A stretch of DNA of 64,000 nucleotides, taken from NCBI GenBank assembly GCA_938030095.1, contig CALHGK010000010.1, positions 1 through 64,000 of the forward strand. The letters are read 5' to 3'. The notes below the pieces were generated by a model. It was not told the origin of the DNA. It saw only the letters and a program-made list of their open reading frames with translations, and ran no database searches. Within the stretch, counting starts at the first letter, position 1; each line of letters begins with the position of its first letter. This DNA is from an uncultured Candidatus Saccharibacteria bacterium (lineage in GTDB: Bacteria; Patescibacteriota; Saccharimonadia; Saccharimonadales; Saccharimonadaceae). A program made the translations under genes and the position numbers. Below, in pieces: positions 34,833 through 43,713 of the stretch.

Positions 34833-35012
34833 GTAGACTCTGCGAGTATAGCACTGGTCGTGGTGGACTGTCAAGCGGGGCAAGCGCAGTCTTTATTCAT
34901 CACTCCTCTAATTCCATACTATCTACACATGAAAATCCGTTTCTCTTGATAGATCCTATAGAAAGAAGCATTGGAGATTAATTGATAAACCCTGTAATTC
35001 AGATGCAATAAA

Positions 35013-35049
35013 TTGACGCACCAGCAACGCAATGGTTTAATGATAACCA
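35013..35049 (+). promoter_or_regulatory. Promoter of the comEC-like gene
   Basis: TTGACG (35013-35018), 17-nt spacer, TTTAAT (35036-35041), then 8 nt to the ATG with no ribosome site; predicted leaderless. Confidence 0.65.
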
Positions 35050-36492
35050 ATGATGTGGTGGCAACGGCGAATTCACCCAACGTGGCAGCTCACACTGTGC
35101 TGCGGCGGCATTGTTGGTGGAGTGGCACTAGCCCAGTGGTGGCCGTACGCTGCGTGGTGGTGGCTTGTTGTAGCTGGCGGCGGCATTGCCTGTGCACTGC
35201 GTCAAAGCCGGCGGTGGTGCCTTATTATCATATTGATTGCTGGGCTTATGGTTGGCCTGGTACGCGGTGGGAGTGACCAGCAGCAACAGCGTTCCTACGC
35301 TGCATTATTTGGGCATGTAGCGATAATCACTGGGCAGGTGCAGGATGACCCTGATACAAATCAACGCAATCAACTCGTCGTGAGGCTGAGTGCTATCCGC
35401 CTCAATGGCCGCTCACTGCCCGGCACAGTATGGGTAAGTCTGCACGGCAACCCTGCAGTCCGCCGCAGCGACTGGCTGGTTGTGCGAGGCAAGCTTAAGC
35501 CTGGCTTTGGCAACTTTGCTGCTGTTGTGCAGCGTGCTCATGTGGAACGCATTGTTCAGCCGCAACCTGGCGATGTTGCCCTGCAGGTACGCGATTGGTT
35601 TGCCGAGCATATTCGCCACGCAATTCACGAGCCAGCGGCTAGCCTTGGCAGTGGCTATATCCTTGGCCAAAAGCGCGCCCTGCCGCACGATATCCAAGAA
35701 GCAATGCGCGCTACTGGCCTCACCCACATCGTTGTGGCAAGTGGGTATAACCTCACGATCCTCGTCCGCCTCGCTCGGCGCTTGTTTGCCAAGGTGTCGC
35801 GCTATCTTGCGGTACTTACCAGTGCAAGTCTCGTCCTTGGCTTTGTCGCCATCACTGGCCTAAGCCCAAGTATGACACGCGCTGGCTTGGTAGCTGGGCT
35901 CAGCATTTGGGCTTGGGCGTATGGTCGTGCGTTTCACCCCATTACACTGCTAGCAGTAGCAAGTGCTGCTACCGTACTATGGAACCCAAGCTATGTTTGG
36001 GGAGATATTGGCTGGCAACTAAGCTTTGCATCCTTCGCTGGAGTGATGATTCTCGCACCGCTGTTGCAGCGCTATTTCTTTGGCCCAGCAGAGCCATCGA
36101 TTGGCCGCCAAGTCTTGGGTGAGACAATCTCTGCACAGCTTGCTACATTACCGATTAGCCTCGCAGCATTTGGGCAATTATCGCTCGTGGCACTGCCAGC
36201 CAATCTGCTCATTGTGCCATGGGTACCACTGGCGATGCTTCTCACGTGCATTGCTGGGGTTGGGGCGCTTGTGTGGCCATCGGCGGCGACAGTGTTTGGC
36301 GCACCAGCACAATGGCTGCTCGATGCAATGCTGTGGGTCGTCCAGCAATGTGCCGCCTTCCCTTGGGCGCAGCTCGATTTTACACTGCCGTGGTGGGGTG
36401 TGGCGCTGTGGTATGGTGGGCTCGTTAGCCTCTGTTGGTGGCTCTGGCGGGCAACTGGTTACTCACTGCGCAATGCCTCACTCGTAGAATAA
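35050..36492 (+). CDS. ComEC/Rec2-family DNA uptake channel protein, lacking the metallo-beta-lactamase domain
   Basis: Polytopic protein of 480 residues. It has N-terminal membrane helices and a DUF4131-like beta region (about 1-170; VAIITGQVQDDPDTN, VRGKLKPGFGNF). The Competence domain follows with the hallmark segment ALPHDIQEAMRATGLTHIVVASGYNLTIL, then SPSMTRAGLVAGL and WGDIGWQLSFASFAGV. The chain ends after the last helices. There is no C-terminal metallo-beta-lactamase domain, which in many ComEC proteins is thought to degrade the non-transported strand. Together with the type IV pilus and the recombination genes in this window it suggests natural transformation. Begins at tandem ATG codons (35050). 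Confidence 0.9.
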   Translation: MMWWQRRIHPTWQLTLCCGGIVGGVALAQWWPYAAWWWLVVAGGGIACALRQSRRWCLIIILIAGLMVGLVRGGSDQQQQRSYAALFGHVAIITGQVQDDPDTNQRNQLVVRLSAIRLNGRSLPGTVWVSLHGNPAVRRSDWLVVRGKLKPGFGNFAAVVQRAHVERIVQPQPGDVALQVRDWFAEHIRHAIHEPAASLGSGYILGQKRALPHDIQEAMRATGLTHIVVASGYNLTILVRLARRLFAKVSRYLAVLTSASLVLGFVAITGLSPSMTRAGLVAGLSIWAWAYGRAFHPITLLAVASAATVLWNPSYVWGDIGWQLSFASFAGVMILAPLLQRYFFGPAEPSIGRQVLGETISAQLATLPISLAAFGQLSLVALPANLLIVPWVPLAMLLTCIAGVGALVWPSAATVFGAPAQWLLDAMLWVVQQCAAFPWAQLDFTLPWWGVALWYGGLVSLCWWLWRATGYSLRNASLVE

Positions 36493-36546
36493 CAACTGCT
36501 CAATATGCTACAATGAGTTGAAAGATAGAACAATCAAGGAGAACCT

Positions 36547-37251
36547 ATGTCTGGACACAGTAAATGGGCCACGACCCATCGCCAAAAGGCCGTGGTTGAT
36601 GCAAAGCGCGGCGCAGCCTTTACCAAGCTTGGCAATATGATTGCCATTGCAGCCCGTGGTGGCACCGATCCAACAACCAACTCAAGCCTCGCATTGGCCA
36701 TTGAGAAAGCCCGGGCAGCCAACATGCCCAACGCCAACATCCAGCGGGCAATTGATCGCATCAATGATAAAAATGCTGCCGCACTCGAAGAGGCAGTCTA
36801 TGAGGGCTACGGCCCAGGTGGCGTTGGCATCATTATCGAGACAGCAACCGACAACAAGAATCGCACCTACCCAGAGGTCCGCACTGCTCTAACCAAGAAT
36901 GGCGGCACTATGGCAGATAGCGGCAGTGTGATGTTTCAGTTTGCGCGCAAAGGCGTGATCCGCGTAGCAGCCAGCGGTGAAGAAGCGCTCCTGACTGTGC
37001 TTGATGCTGGAGCTGAGGACGCAACAGAAGAAGATGGTGGTCTCACCGTCTATACCGACAAAAAGGAGCTCGCCAAAGTTCGCGAAGCTTTGCTTGCAGC
37101 TGGCATGACTGTTGAAGATGCAGAGCTCCAGTACGTACCCAACAACACCGTTGCTATTGAGGACGACGAAACCGCCCGCAAGCTTACCAAAATTATCGAT
37201 GCACTTGAAGCACTCGATGATGTGACAAACGTTGCAACAAACGCCGCGTAA
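36547..37251 (+). CDS. yebC: YebC/PmpR family protein
   Basis: 234-residue member of the YebC/TACO1 family, long annotated as transcriptional regulators and more recently linked to translation of proline-rich stretches. Conserved stretches are MSGHSKWATTHRQKAVVDAKRGAAFTKL (given here as SGHSKWATTH and KRGAAFTKLG), NMPNANIQRAIDR, YEGYGPGGVGIIIE, NKNRTYPEVR, and GSVMFQF. An AAGGAG site lies 5 nt before the ATG. A TACAAT box is present about 33 nt upstream. The last codons before the stop are normal and a terminator follows. Confidence 0.96.
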   Translation: MSGHSKWATTHRQKAVVDAKRGAAFTKLGNMIAIAARGGTDPTTNSSLALAIEKARAANMPNANIQRAIDRINDKNAAALEEAVYEGYGPGGVGIIIETATDNKNRTYPEVRTALTKNGGTMADSGSVMFQFARKGVIRVAASGEEALLTVLDAGAEDATEEDGGLTVYTDKKELAKVREALLAAGMTVEDAELQYVPNNTVAIEDDETARKLTKIIDALEALDDVTNVATNAA

Positions 37252-37306
37252 TTATACTGCTTGAACAAATACATAGTAAGTGTTTGCGTATGTACATAGC
37301 TCTGTC

Positions 37307-37333
37307 ACGGCCCTCAGCTCGAGGGTCGTTTTA
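37307..37333 (+). terminator. Terminator of yebC
   Basis: Stem ACGGCCCTC/GAGGGTCGT (one G-U) with a 5-nt loop followed by TTTTA, 56 nt after the yebC stop. Confidence 0.8.
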
Positions 37334-37389
37334 TATAGCAGACAGGACGCACTGCAGACCTAAGACCTACACTGAGATAATAAAACTTT

Positions 37390-37872
37390 CTACTTTTTCT
37401 TGTGTAGTTTTGCGCCCTTTGCGCGAGCCACGAGCGTATCAACAAGGGCAAGTACAAACCCTATCGTTACAACTGCTGCATGAGACCCATCCAGCGCTGC
37501 CACAACCGTCTTGCTTGTCTCATCAACCGGCACGAGACTACTCAGCGCACCAAGCAGCACATACACTGCCATAAGACCAAAAACAAGCGAGCCACCAATA
37601 CGCCACCAGCGCTGGCTCACCACCGAGCCGCAGCACACCAACACCATGGCCGGCAGCATTGTCAGTGCAATCGTCACCACTGCAAGCAAGGTAGACCGAT
37701 CAATACCTATACCAACCCCAGCAGCATATGGCACGACATCCGCCGCCCACAGCTGCGTCAACACCACACCAACTGCTAGGCCCATGACTGGTAGCCCAAA
37801 ATGCCGCTTCGCTATATATACCAAACCAGCCGAAACCACAGCCGTACCAACAAGTAATCCAAGCAATATCAT
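37390..37872 (-). CDS. Hypothetical membrane protein (160 aa)
   Basis: Five hydrophobic segments (about 1-20, 28-50, 60-83, 92-112, 130-147) and a basic C-terminal tail GAKLHKKK. No family recognised with confidence; the Gly-rich first helices vaguely recall CvpA-type proteins. A leaderless-type promoter (TATAAT, 6 nt) starts it, so it is transcribed separately from the rimK gene just upstream. Confidence 0.75.
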   Translation of the reverse strand: MILLGLLVGTAVVSAGLVYIAKRHFGLPVMGLAVGVVLTQLWAADVVPYAAGVGIGIDRSTLLAVVTIALTMLPAMVLVCCGSVVSQRWWRIGGSLVFGLMAVYVLLGALSSLVPVDETSKTVVAALDGSHAAVVTIGFVLALVDTLVARAKGAKLHKKK

Positions 37873-37884
37873 ACCATCATTATA
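37873..37884 (-). promoter_or_regulatory. -10 box of the membrane protein gene
   Basis: TATAAT at 37884-37879, GATGGT, ATG: 6-nt spacing. Confidence 0.55.
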
Positions 37885-37940
37885 TCATGACGCTGCTTCG
37901 ACATAAGCGTTATGAGAGACGCCACAATGCGCTTGGGTAT

Positions 37941-38858
37941 TTATGCCCCAACGCGATCCTTCTTGTGCTGCCGCTTCGCATTACGTTCAATATATTCAAT
38001 GATTGGCTTGGCCACATTGCGCCGCGTAATTTTCTCTATCCCAAAGCCTGGGCTCGCATTGACCTCAAGCACCAGCGGCCCACGGCTCGAGCGCATAAAG
38101 TCAACACCCGCCACCGTCAAGCCCATTGCCTTAGCTGCTCGCAAACACATGCGACGCTCGGTATCTGTCAAGCGAATCGGCGTTCCTTCACCCCCTTTAT
38201 GGAGATTAGAGCGAAAGTCGTCATCTAGGCTCTGGCGCTTCATACTCGCCACTACACGACTCCCCACCACAAAGGCGCGGATATCCACTCCGGCCGATTC
38301 ACGAATAAATTCTTGCAACAGGATGTTTGTCCCATCCTCGTTGGTGAGGTACAGCGCCTGGAGCACCGACTTTGCCGCCTTTTTCGTCTCCGCCAGTACC
38401 ACACCATTGCCATGTGTCCCACGAGCAAGCTTGATGATGACCGGTGTGCCACCAAGTTCGTTAAGGAGGTCGTCTATATCGGCTGAGTTGCGGCTAAATA
38501 CTGTCTTGGGGATGGCCACCCCACCTCGGGCTAGCAGCTGCGTCGAGCGCAGTTTATCGCGCGCACGGGTAATCGCAATCGAGCGATTAACAAAAAGCGT
38601 GCGCGGATACGCCATCTCTAGCTGGCGTGCCACTGCTGTGCCATAGCGAGTCATATAGCTTGCAATGCGCGGAATTATTGCATCATACTGATCGATTGCT
38701 TCACCATCATACATCACCGTTGGGTTCTTCTCATCAATCGTCACATAGCATTTGCGGTATTTAATCACTCTCACACTATGTCCACGCCTCTCTGCCTCTT
38801 CCTTGAGGCGAAGCGTTGAGTAGTTCACATTGCCATTACTGAGTATTGCGATTTTCAC
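37941..38858 (-). CDS. rimK: RimK-type ATP-grasp glutamate ligase
   Basis: ATP-grasp ligase of the RimK/LysX family, which activates a carboxylate as acyl phosphate and joins it to an amino acid; E. coli RimK adds glutamates to the C-terminus of ribosomal protein S6. 305 residues: N-terminal preATP-grasp domain (MKIAILSNG), FVNRSIAITRARDKLRSTQLL, the ATP-binding PVIIKLARGTHGNGVVLAE, ILLQEFI, DIRAFVVGSRVVASMKR and metal-binding VLEVNASPGF. GGAG lies 5 nt before the ATG. Last gene of the minus-strand ligase/peptidase cluster, 54 nt after the ATP-grasp/protease fusion. Its base composition is closer to the main genome than the other three. Confidence 0.93.
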   Translation of the reverse strand: MKIAILSNGNVNYSTLRLKEEAERRGHSVRVIKYRKCYVTIDEKNPTVMYDGEAIDQYDAIIPRIASYMTRYGTAVARQLEMAYPRTLFVNRSIAITRARDKLRSTQLLARGGVAIPKTVFSRNSADIDDLLNELGGTPVIIKLARGTHGNGVVLAETKKAAKSVLQALYLTNEDGTNILLQEFIRESAGVDIRAFVVGSRVVASMKRQSLDDDFRSNLHKGGEGTPIRLTDTERRMCLRAAKAMGLTVAGVDFMRSSRGPLVLEVNASPGFGIEKITRRNVAKPIIEYIERNAKRQHKKDRVGA

Positions 38859-38912
38859 TCCATACCTCGTACTATTACTTTATCGATTTTGCTTGTTATA
38901 CGCTCTCTGTCC

Positions 38913-40439
38913 CTATTGTAGTCCATTTTGGCGTAGTTCTTGACGATTACTGCTTTCGGCCTTTTTATCAATATCGCCCTCTGCAACATGAACGATGAAT
39001 TTATTACGCAAAATATTTCTTCCAATCAGCATCGAGTAGATCTGCCCCGATCTGTCTGCTAATGTAACCTTTGCTTTCACTCGTCTTCCTGCCAAACTCA
39101 CATTAATGACAACTTGATACCGTAATTCCTCATAACCATTTGAGCTTCGAACAGAACGCATGGAATACTCAGAAAAATGCAATTCCTCACCAGTATACAT
39201 TGGAGATCCTTCACCAAACAGTTTGCAGTAGAGACCTGTCTTATCAACTCGAATATCGCTTGCCCATATAGACGAGACTGTTGCCCCTGTATCTATCCTG
39301 GCTTTAAATTTTTCATTAACAAAATCAGGTAAAGCAACCTTTTCAACTCGGCCAATCATAACTATCTTTTTGCCGATAGGATGTGCCGTTTTTTCAATAG
39401 CATGAAATAGTTTTCGTGCAACATTCCGAGATTTCCCTTCAGTTGGAAATTGGTGTATTCGTATTCCTGGAGATGCCTTCACTCCTACAACGTAGCTATC
39501 CCTTCCATCACCACTAATGTTATTGGTTATAATATCAACACCAGCAACACCAAGAAAACATGCTGATGCCGCTTGAATTGCTATGGTTTTTAGTTCATCA
39601 GACACGTAGCTGGTGACATCAACTGCTTCACCTCCCCTACTTAGATCCAATGTATCTAAAACTTCAACAACACAACCTTTTTTGGGAACTTGTTGCAAAA
39701 AGTAAACACCTTTGTGTCTCAATACGTCTTCAATATCTATTTTTGCTACTAAACTAGGGTGTCCTTTACCGTGCTTTGGATAATTATTATTTTTTTTACT
39801 TATCAAGGTTCGTATTGTCGATACTCCATCTCCAACAACACATGGTGATCGGCGATATGCCACTGCAATGACTTTTTTATTTAACACCAAGAAGCGATAT
39901 TCTCGCCCAAAAACCATTTGTTGAACAATTATGTCGGGTTGTCTACCGTTGTTCTGATATACGTGATGTATCGCGCGAAGCAAACTTTCTTCATCTCCAG
40001 CGCTAACAGAAATACTATTGCTACGGTTTGCTGCAGCAGATTTAACTACAAGACATTCATGATGCTCTAGAGCTTCTCGAAGTGTATCGTCAATTGCTAT
40101 ATTCTCGGATTTATTTATTTTTAACGGATATGTATCTGGTATTTGTATATGCGCTTGGTGTAATATGTTATTCGTCCAGATCCTGTCCTCATTCACCTGG
40201 ACTGCATATGAAGGGTTTAGTGCAGTATTCAGGTTATAAAAATAAAACTCTTTGCCATCTTTTTCGCAGCGCACTACATGTGCTGCCATTGATAGATGGC
40301 CTGGAACTGCTGTTATTTGATATCCTTTTCGGAGCGCCTCCTTCATTAGCAATCGAGAGGTGGTGCGATACCGTGACAGATCTGCTTTTTTAATGTTATT
40401 ATTGCTTTCTTGCCCCATATTCATAGTAATGCATTTCAT
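38913..40439 (-). CDS. ATP-grasp ligase fused to a RimB-type retropepsin-like protease domain
   Basis: 508-residue fusion. The ATP-grasp part (about 80-345) is of the cyanophycin synthetase/GshAB kind: CLVVKSAAANRSNSI, EYRFLVLNKKVIAVAYR, VVGDGVSTIRTLI, QVPKKGCVVEV, DLSRGGEAVDVT, GVKASPGIRIHQFP. The canonical E-x-N before SPG reads VKA, so one metal-binding residue seems replaced. The C-terminal part (about 358-485) matches the ATP-dependent zinc protease/RimB domain with DTGA (383-386, RIDTGATVSSIWA) and LIGRNIL (471-477), the aspartic-protease-like signatures. Its ATG directly follows the stop of the upstream ATP-grasp gene. The gene is strikingly AT-rich. A ligase plus a peptidase in one chain suggests writing and trimming of a peptide tag. 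Confidence 0.85.
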   Translation of the reverse strand: MKCITMNMGQESNNNIKKADLSRYRTTSRLLMKEALRKGYQITAVPGHLSMAAHVVRCEKDGKEFYFYNLNTALNPSYAVQVNEDRIWTNNILHQAHIQIPDTYPLKINKSENIAIDDTLREALEHHECLVVKSAAANRSNSISVSAGDEESLLRAIHHVYQNNGRQPDIIVQQMVFGREYRFLVLNKKVIAVAYRRSPCVVGDGVSTIRTLISKKNNNYPKHGKGHPSLVAKIDIEDVLRHKGVYFLQQVPKKGCVVEVLDTLDLSRGGEAVDVTSYVSDELKTIAIQAASACFLGVAGVDIITNNISGDGRDSYVVGVKASPGIRIHQFPTEGKSRNVARKLFHAIEKTAHPIGKKIVMIGRVEKVALPDFVNEKFKARIDTGATVSSIWASDIRVDKTGLYCKLFGEGSPMYTGEELHFSEYSMRSVRSSNGYEELRYQVVINVSLAGRRVKAKVTLADRSGQIYSMLIGRNILRNKFIVHVAEGDIDKKAESSNRQELRQNGLQ

Positions 40440-41804
40440 TTAATTCAAACTATTTTCAATTATATTAATAATGTTTCTTGATTCTCTCGTTAGCGCGCCC
40501 CTCTGATCCATAACACGAAAATTAGTAAATATAGATGAGAGCCGAGATCCTGGCTCAATAGGCCGTTCATTTCTTGTATAATCCTGCACAAAAATCTGTT
40601 TCATAGAAGACCTATCAAATGACATTATATCGTCTATGATTTGCATCTTTTCATCATATAACCCCGACCGAGGGCTATTAGCGACACATGTTTTACCATC
40701 TCGTTGATGGAGAACCATCAGTGCACAATCATTATAGTCATTACTGTATGAACTATCCTCAATAGTATAATCAGCATTCGTTAGTTCTAAAATATGGAGA
40801 AGATAGAAGGGGATATGCTTTTCTGAATTATAGCTCATTGTAAGCAGTGGTGTTGCACCAGTAATGCGTGCATTAACCTCGATAATATACACTGTTTTAT
40901 CTGTTACTAAAGAATCGACACCAAAGATGCCACGATACCCTCTATCGTACAATTCCTGGCCTATGATGTGCGCATCCTTCGTTAGTTGGTTGCTCTGCCA
41001 TGTATATTGATCATCTGCCAATATTTCAACACCGCAAAATTTCTCAGCGCCAGGAATGCTTGTGTTTGATAAATTCTGGTCTGCGATAATTTGTCGCTGC
41101 ACCGGCCCTATAAAGATGCCATAGCGCGTTACAACACCCTGTACCGACCAATCACAGCCATCGGTAATATAGTCTGATACAACTGCCTCGCCCGCCAAAC
41201 CATTACTATTCTGCATGGTGTTTATTGCAGAACAAAATGACTCAAAACTATCAACAATAAACGACCCCTTCCCCCCACCAAGTATAGCATCCTGCAAAAC
41301 AATCTTACTACGTCCATTACAGAGATTAGAAAAATATTCCTCATCCGATAACATTTCTCGCCAAGGGTATATTTTATGTGATGGAATGTTGCAAAAACGC
41401 TCTGTAAAAATACGCCGAAACCATGATTTGTTCTCAACCTTCTGAGCCAACGCGTACATATCGTTGCTAGGTAAAAATTGCAAGCTACTTTGTTTCAGTC
41501 GCTCAGGAATCACAAAAGGTTTATACGTAAAAATATGATAATCAGGTAAATGAGCTATTAGCATGTCTTGGAATATTGGGTCTTGCAAAAGGGCCTGAGT
41601 AGTCAATTCACCTACATAGGGTTTCTTGCACTGATCACGCACAAAAATACTATTATTCATGCGCTCTATACTCTGACTGTGCATATTCCAGCCAGATAAT
41701 GAAGCAATTTTGTAATTATCAAACCACTGTTCAGGGCCAACTCTTGCCCATGGCTGTATACTAACACCCGCTATCTTTAAGTTTTTATCATATTGAATTT
41801 TCAT
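40440..41804 (-). CDS. ATP-grasp ligase of unknown specificity
   Basis: 454 residues. The middle and C-terminal parts show ATP-grasp elements: IVLQDAILGGGKGSFIV (nucleotide-binding lysine and Gly-rich loop), EAVVSDYITDGCDWSVQGVV, RGIFGVDSLV and the metal-binding IIEVNARITGATPLL. The N-terminal 130 residues (beginning MKIQYDKNLKIAGVSIQPWARVG) are not like RimK and may bind the substrate; the C-terminal 100 residues are also unfamiliar. No signal peptide. It starts 15 nt after the DUF1704 gene and abuts the next ATP-grasp fusion, so the three AT-rich genes form one transcription unit. The substrate is unknown. Confidence 0.8.
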   Translation of the reverse strand: MKIQYDKNLKIAGVSIQPWARVGPEQWFDNYKIASLSGWNMHSQSIERMNNSIFVRDQCKKPYVGELTTQALLQDPIFQDMLIAHLPDYHIFTYKPFVIPERLKQSSLQFLPSNDMYALAQKVENKSWFRRIFTERFCNIPSHKIYPWREMLSDEEYFSNLCNGRSKIVLQDAILGGGKGSFIVDSFESFCSAINTMQNSNGLAGEAVVSDYITDGCDWSVQGVVTRYGIFIGPVQRQIIADQNLSNTSIPGAEKFCGVEILADDQYTWQSNQLTKDAHIIGQELYDRGYRGIFGVDSLVTDKTVYIIEVNARITGATPLLTMSYNSEKHIPFYLLHILELTNADYTIEDSSYSNDYNDCALMVLHQRDGKTCVANSPRSGLYDEKMQIIDDIMSFDRSSMKQIFVQDYTRNERPIEPGSRLSSIFTNFRVMDQRGALTRESRNIINIIENSLN

Positions 41805-41819
41805 TGCTTATTATTTAAC

Positions 41820-43385
41820 CTAAGTGCTATGTGATTCAAGTATGACTCCCTGGTGTTTCTTGGAGGTATCAATTTTGCCGGCCAGCAATAAGCTCAACTG
41901 CAAGTCATCACCACAAATTCTCTCTAGATACTCCCATACTTCTTTTGACCCATTGTAATAGCAGAGATCCTTGAATAGTGGCAGGTCGTCAGTGCCTCGG
42001 TAGATACGCATTGTTGTATTTGCTGCCCATTGCTTGGCTTTGTTAATCTCTTCTTGTGTTGGTTCTTGATCAGGTTTAAGGCTCTCAAGAAGTTTGAGAC
42101 GCCACTTTATGTCATAAGCACCTTTGAAATCCTTGTCGTCAAAATAGGCAAGTCCGGCAGTAATATAGTGATCTATACCAGCTTCTTGGTATTCTCCTTT
42201 AAGGGCGTGCTCCATTGCTTTCCCAAGCCCTTCTTGCGTATCGTTAAAACCAGCTAAGCCCTGTGCTAGCGGCTCAAGGTTTGTCGAACCACCAGTCATT
42301 CGTGTTAAGACATGCACACCTATTTCGTGTACAACCAGGCGTTTTACTTCATTAACAGACATGGCTTCTCGGTCTTGAGGTATTCTGATACATCTTGTGT
42401 CTGGGTCAACATTAATTGATTTCGCCTCTGTTACCTCAACATTCCAACCTGTGTCCTTCTCGACGCTTCTTGTCACAATATCACCCAAGTCTATTACAGT
42501 TTGCACACCTTGAGTGTCACCTGTCTGGCCAGCTTCTCCAACTCCCTTGGATAACGCAAGAAATTCCTCAGCCAAGATATTCCGAAAAATATCTCGAAGA
42601 TGCGTCGGCTGAATTTTTACAGCCGCCTCATTTTGCGACTCTATTTGAAGTTCTGATTTGTGTGCTTCTATATAGCTGTCAACATGTCGAAGCATATTAT
42701 CATACAGCCCATGAACAACGTTGTTCATCCATTGCATTGTCTCAGCAGATGGACGAAATCGATCTTGCGCACGCGTACCATCTCGCACATCTTCTGGAAG
42801 AAGGTTCCGAAGATCCTGGAAAATTGCTTCAGCATTTTGGCTGCGTTGTTTATGAAAGATATTGGCAATTTTTTCGCCAAGCAATGACTCATATGTTGTC
42901 TCATCTGGTTCACCATAGAGCGCAATATTTGTCTCCATAAAACGCTGTACTGCTACTTCTTGTGCTATTGGATCTGTTGCTGCTTTATAGTCCCTCATTG
43001 CCACTATCAAGGTTGCCTCTTGCTTACGAGCCTCAATTGCCTGAAGATAGACTGTTCTCTCTGGCTCTGGCATAGACTCGGCCATAGATGTCAAAGTTTC
43101 TGTGGTATCTTGCATGGCTGTATAATCTTCGTCAGAATAACCTGCAATGATTGGATACTCCTGCTGAAAAGAGGCGGTATTACCCGCAATAAGCCCATCT
43201 ATTGCCTTTTTCTTGCTTTCTTGATCTGGAACAAGTGACTCAATAACTTTTGGCGATTGTTCAACAAACTCCTGATACTTTCCTCGGAATACTTCAGGAT
43301 CTATATTCTGGCTAGGCCGAGATTCTTTCATCTGGCTATTATGTAATGAAAGTGATCTATTATTCGGGGTATAGCTTGTTGCCAT
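41820..43385 (-). CDS. DUF1704 (MATCAP-family) metallo-carboxypeptidase
   Basis: 521 residues of the DUF1704/QEGLA family. Bacterial members are unexplored; the animal MATCAP enzymes remove C-terminal tyrosine from tubulin. Seen here: zinc motif HEIGVH (353-358), the QEGL motif (TQEGLGKAMEH, 383-393) with the probable third ligand Glu385, and the family C-terminal block MRIYRG ... FKDLCYYNG (459-479). The N-terminal 210 residues are helical and charged with no recognised domain; there is no signal peptide. It is first in the cluster with two ATP-grasp ligases and RimK. A tyrosine/glutamate-type carboxypeptidase beside amino-acid ligases parallels the ligase/peptidase cycle of tubulin (inference). 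TAAAAT lies 9 nt upstream of the ATG. Confidence 0.85.
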   Translation of the reverse strand: MATSYTPNNRSLSLHNSQMKESRPSQNIDPEVFRGKYQEFVEQSPKVIESLVPDQESKKKAIDGLIAGNTASFQQEYPIIAGYSDEDYTAMQDTTETLTSMAESMPEPERTVYLQAIEARKQEATLIVAMRDYKAATDPIAQEVAVQRFMETNIALYGEPDETTYESLLGEKIANIFHKQRSQNAEAIFQDLRNLLPEDVRDGTRAQDRFRPSAETMQWMNNVVHGLYDNMLRHVDSYIEAHKSELQIESQNEAAVKIQPTHLRDIFRNILAEEFLALSKGVGEAGQTGDTQGVQTVIDLGDIVTRSVEKDTGWNVEVTEAKSINVDPDTRCIRIPQDREAMSVNEVKRLVVHEIGVHVLTRMTGGSTNLEPLAQGLAGFNDTQEGLGKAMEHALKGEYQEAGIDHYITAGLAYFDDKDFKGAYDIKWRLKLLESLKPDQEPTQEEINKAKQWAANTTMRIYRGTDDLPLFKDLCYYNGSKEVWEYLERICGDDLQLSLLLAGKIDTSKKHQGVILESHST

Positions 43386-43713
43386 AGTGAGACTATTTTA
43401 GCAATAAACAATCGCATAAATCAAGAGACTTTCTCCTACATTTATAAAGCACCTGAGATAAAACCAAGTTATACCACCAAAGCTAGGGTTATTTAGCAGG
43501 GTTAATCTTGTACTTTATTAGCATATAGAACAGAGAGCAATCAAAAACACTTATACAGCACGCGCAATACACTATTAATAGAGGTAAGGTTTGCTACCTC
43601 GTGCAATATTATATAGCTATTGCTTATTAATCGCGGCTATACCTCCCGGTAAGTAGGTTAGAATTAATTCCTCACTATGAGTGAGCTAATTCTACACCAG
43701 TACCGACCATAGC
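43386..43713. other. 328-nt AT-rich intergenic region upstream of the ligase/peptidase cluster
   Basis: Contains the probable promoter of the DUF1704 gene (minus strand TTGATT, 18-nt spacer, TAAAAT, 9 nt before the ATG) and a strong hairpin at its dnaJ-proximal end. No coding frame is supported. Confidence 0.6.
43659..43694. repeat. Hairpin between dnaJ and the AT-rich cluster
   Basis: TAGAATTA pairs with TAATTCTA and CTCACT with AGTGAG around a 3-nt loop, with a small asymmetric internal loop. It lies 20 nt after the dnaJ stop (minus strand), so it may end the dnaJ mRNA, although no T run follows on that strand. Confidence 0.55.

Noticed and set aside
43659..43694. Hairpin as an attachment site for the AT-rich cluster
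   Set aside because: No second copy of the arms was found at the other end of the cluster (around 37.9-38.9 kb), and no integrase is present.
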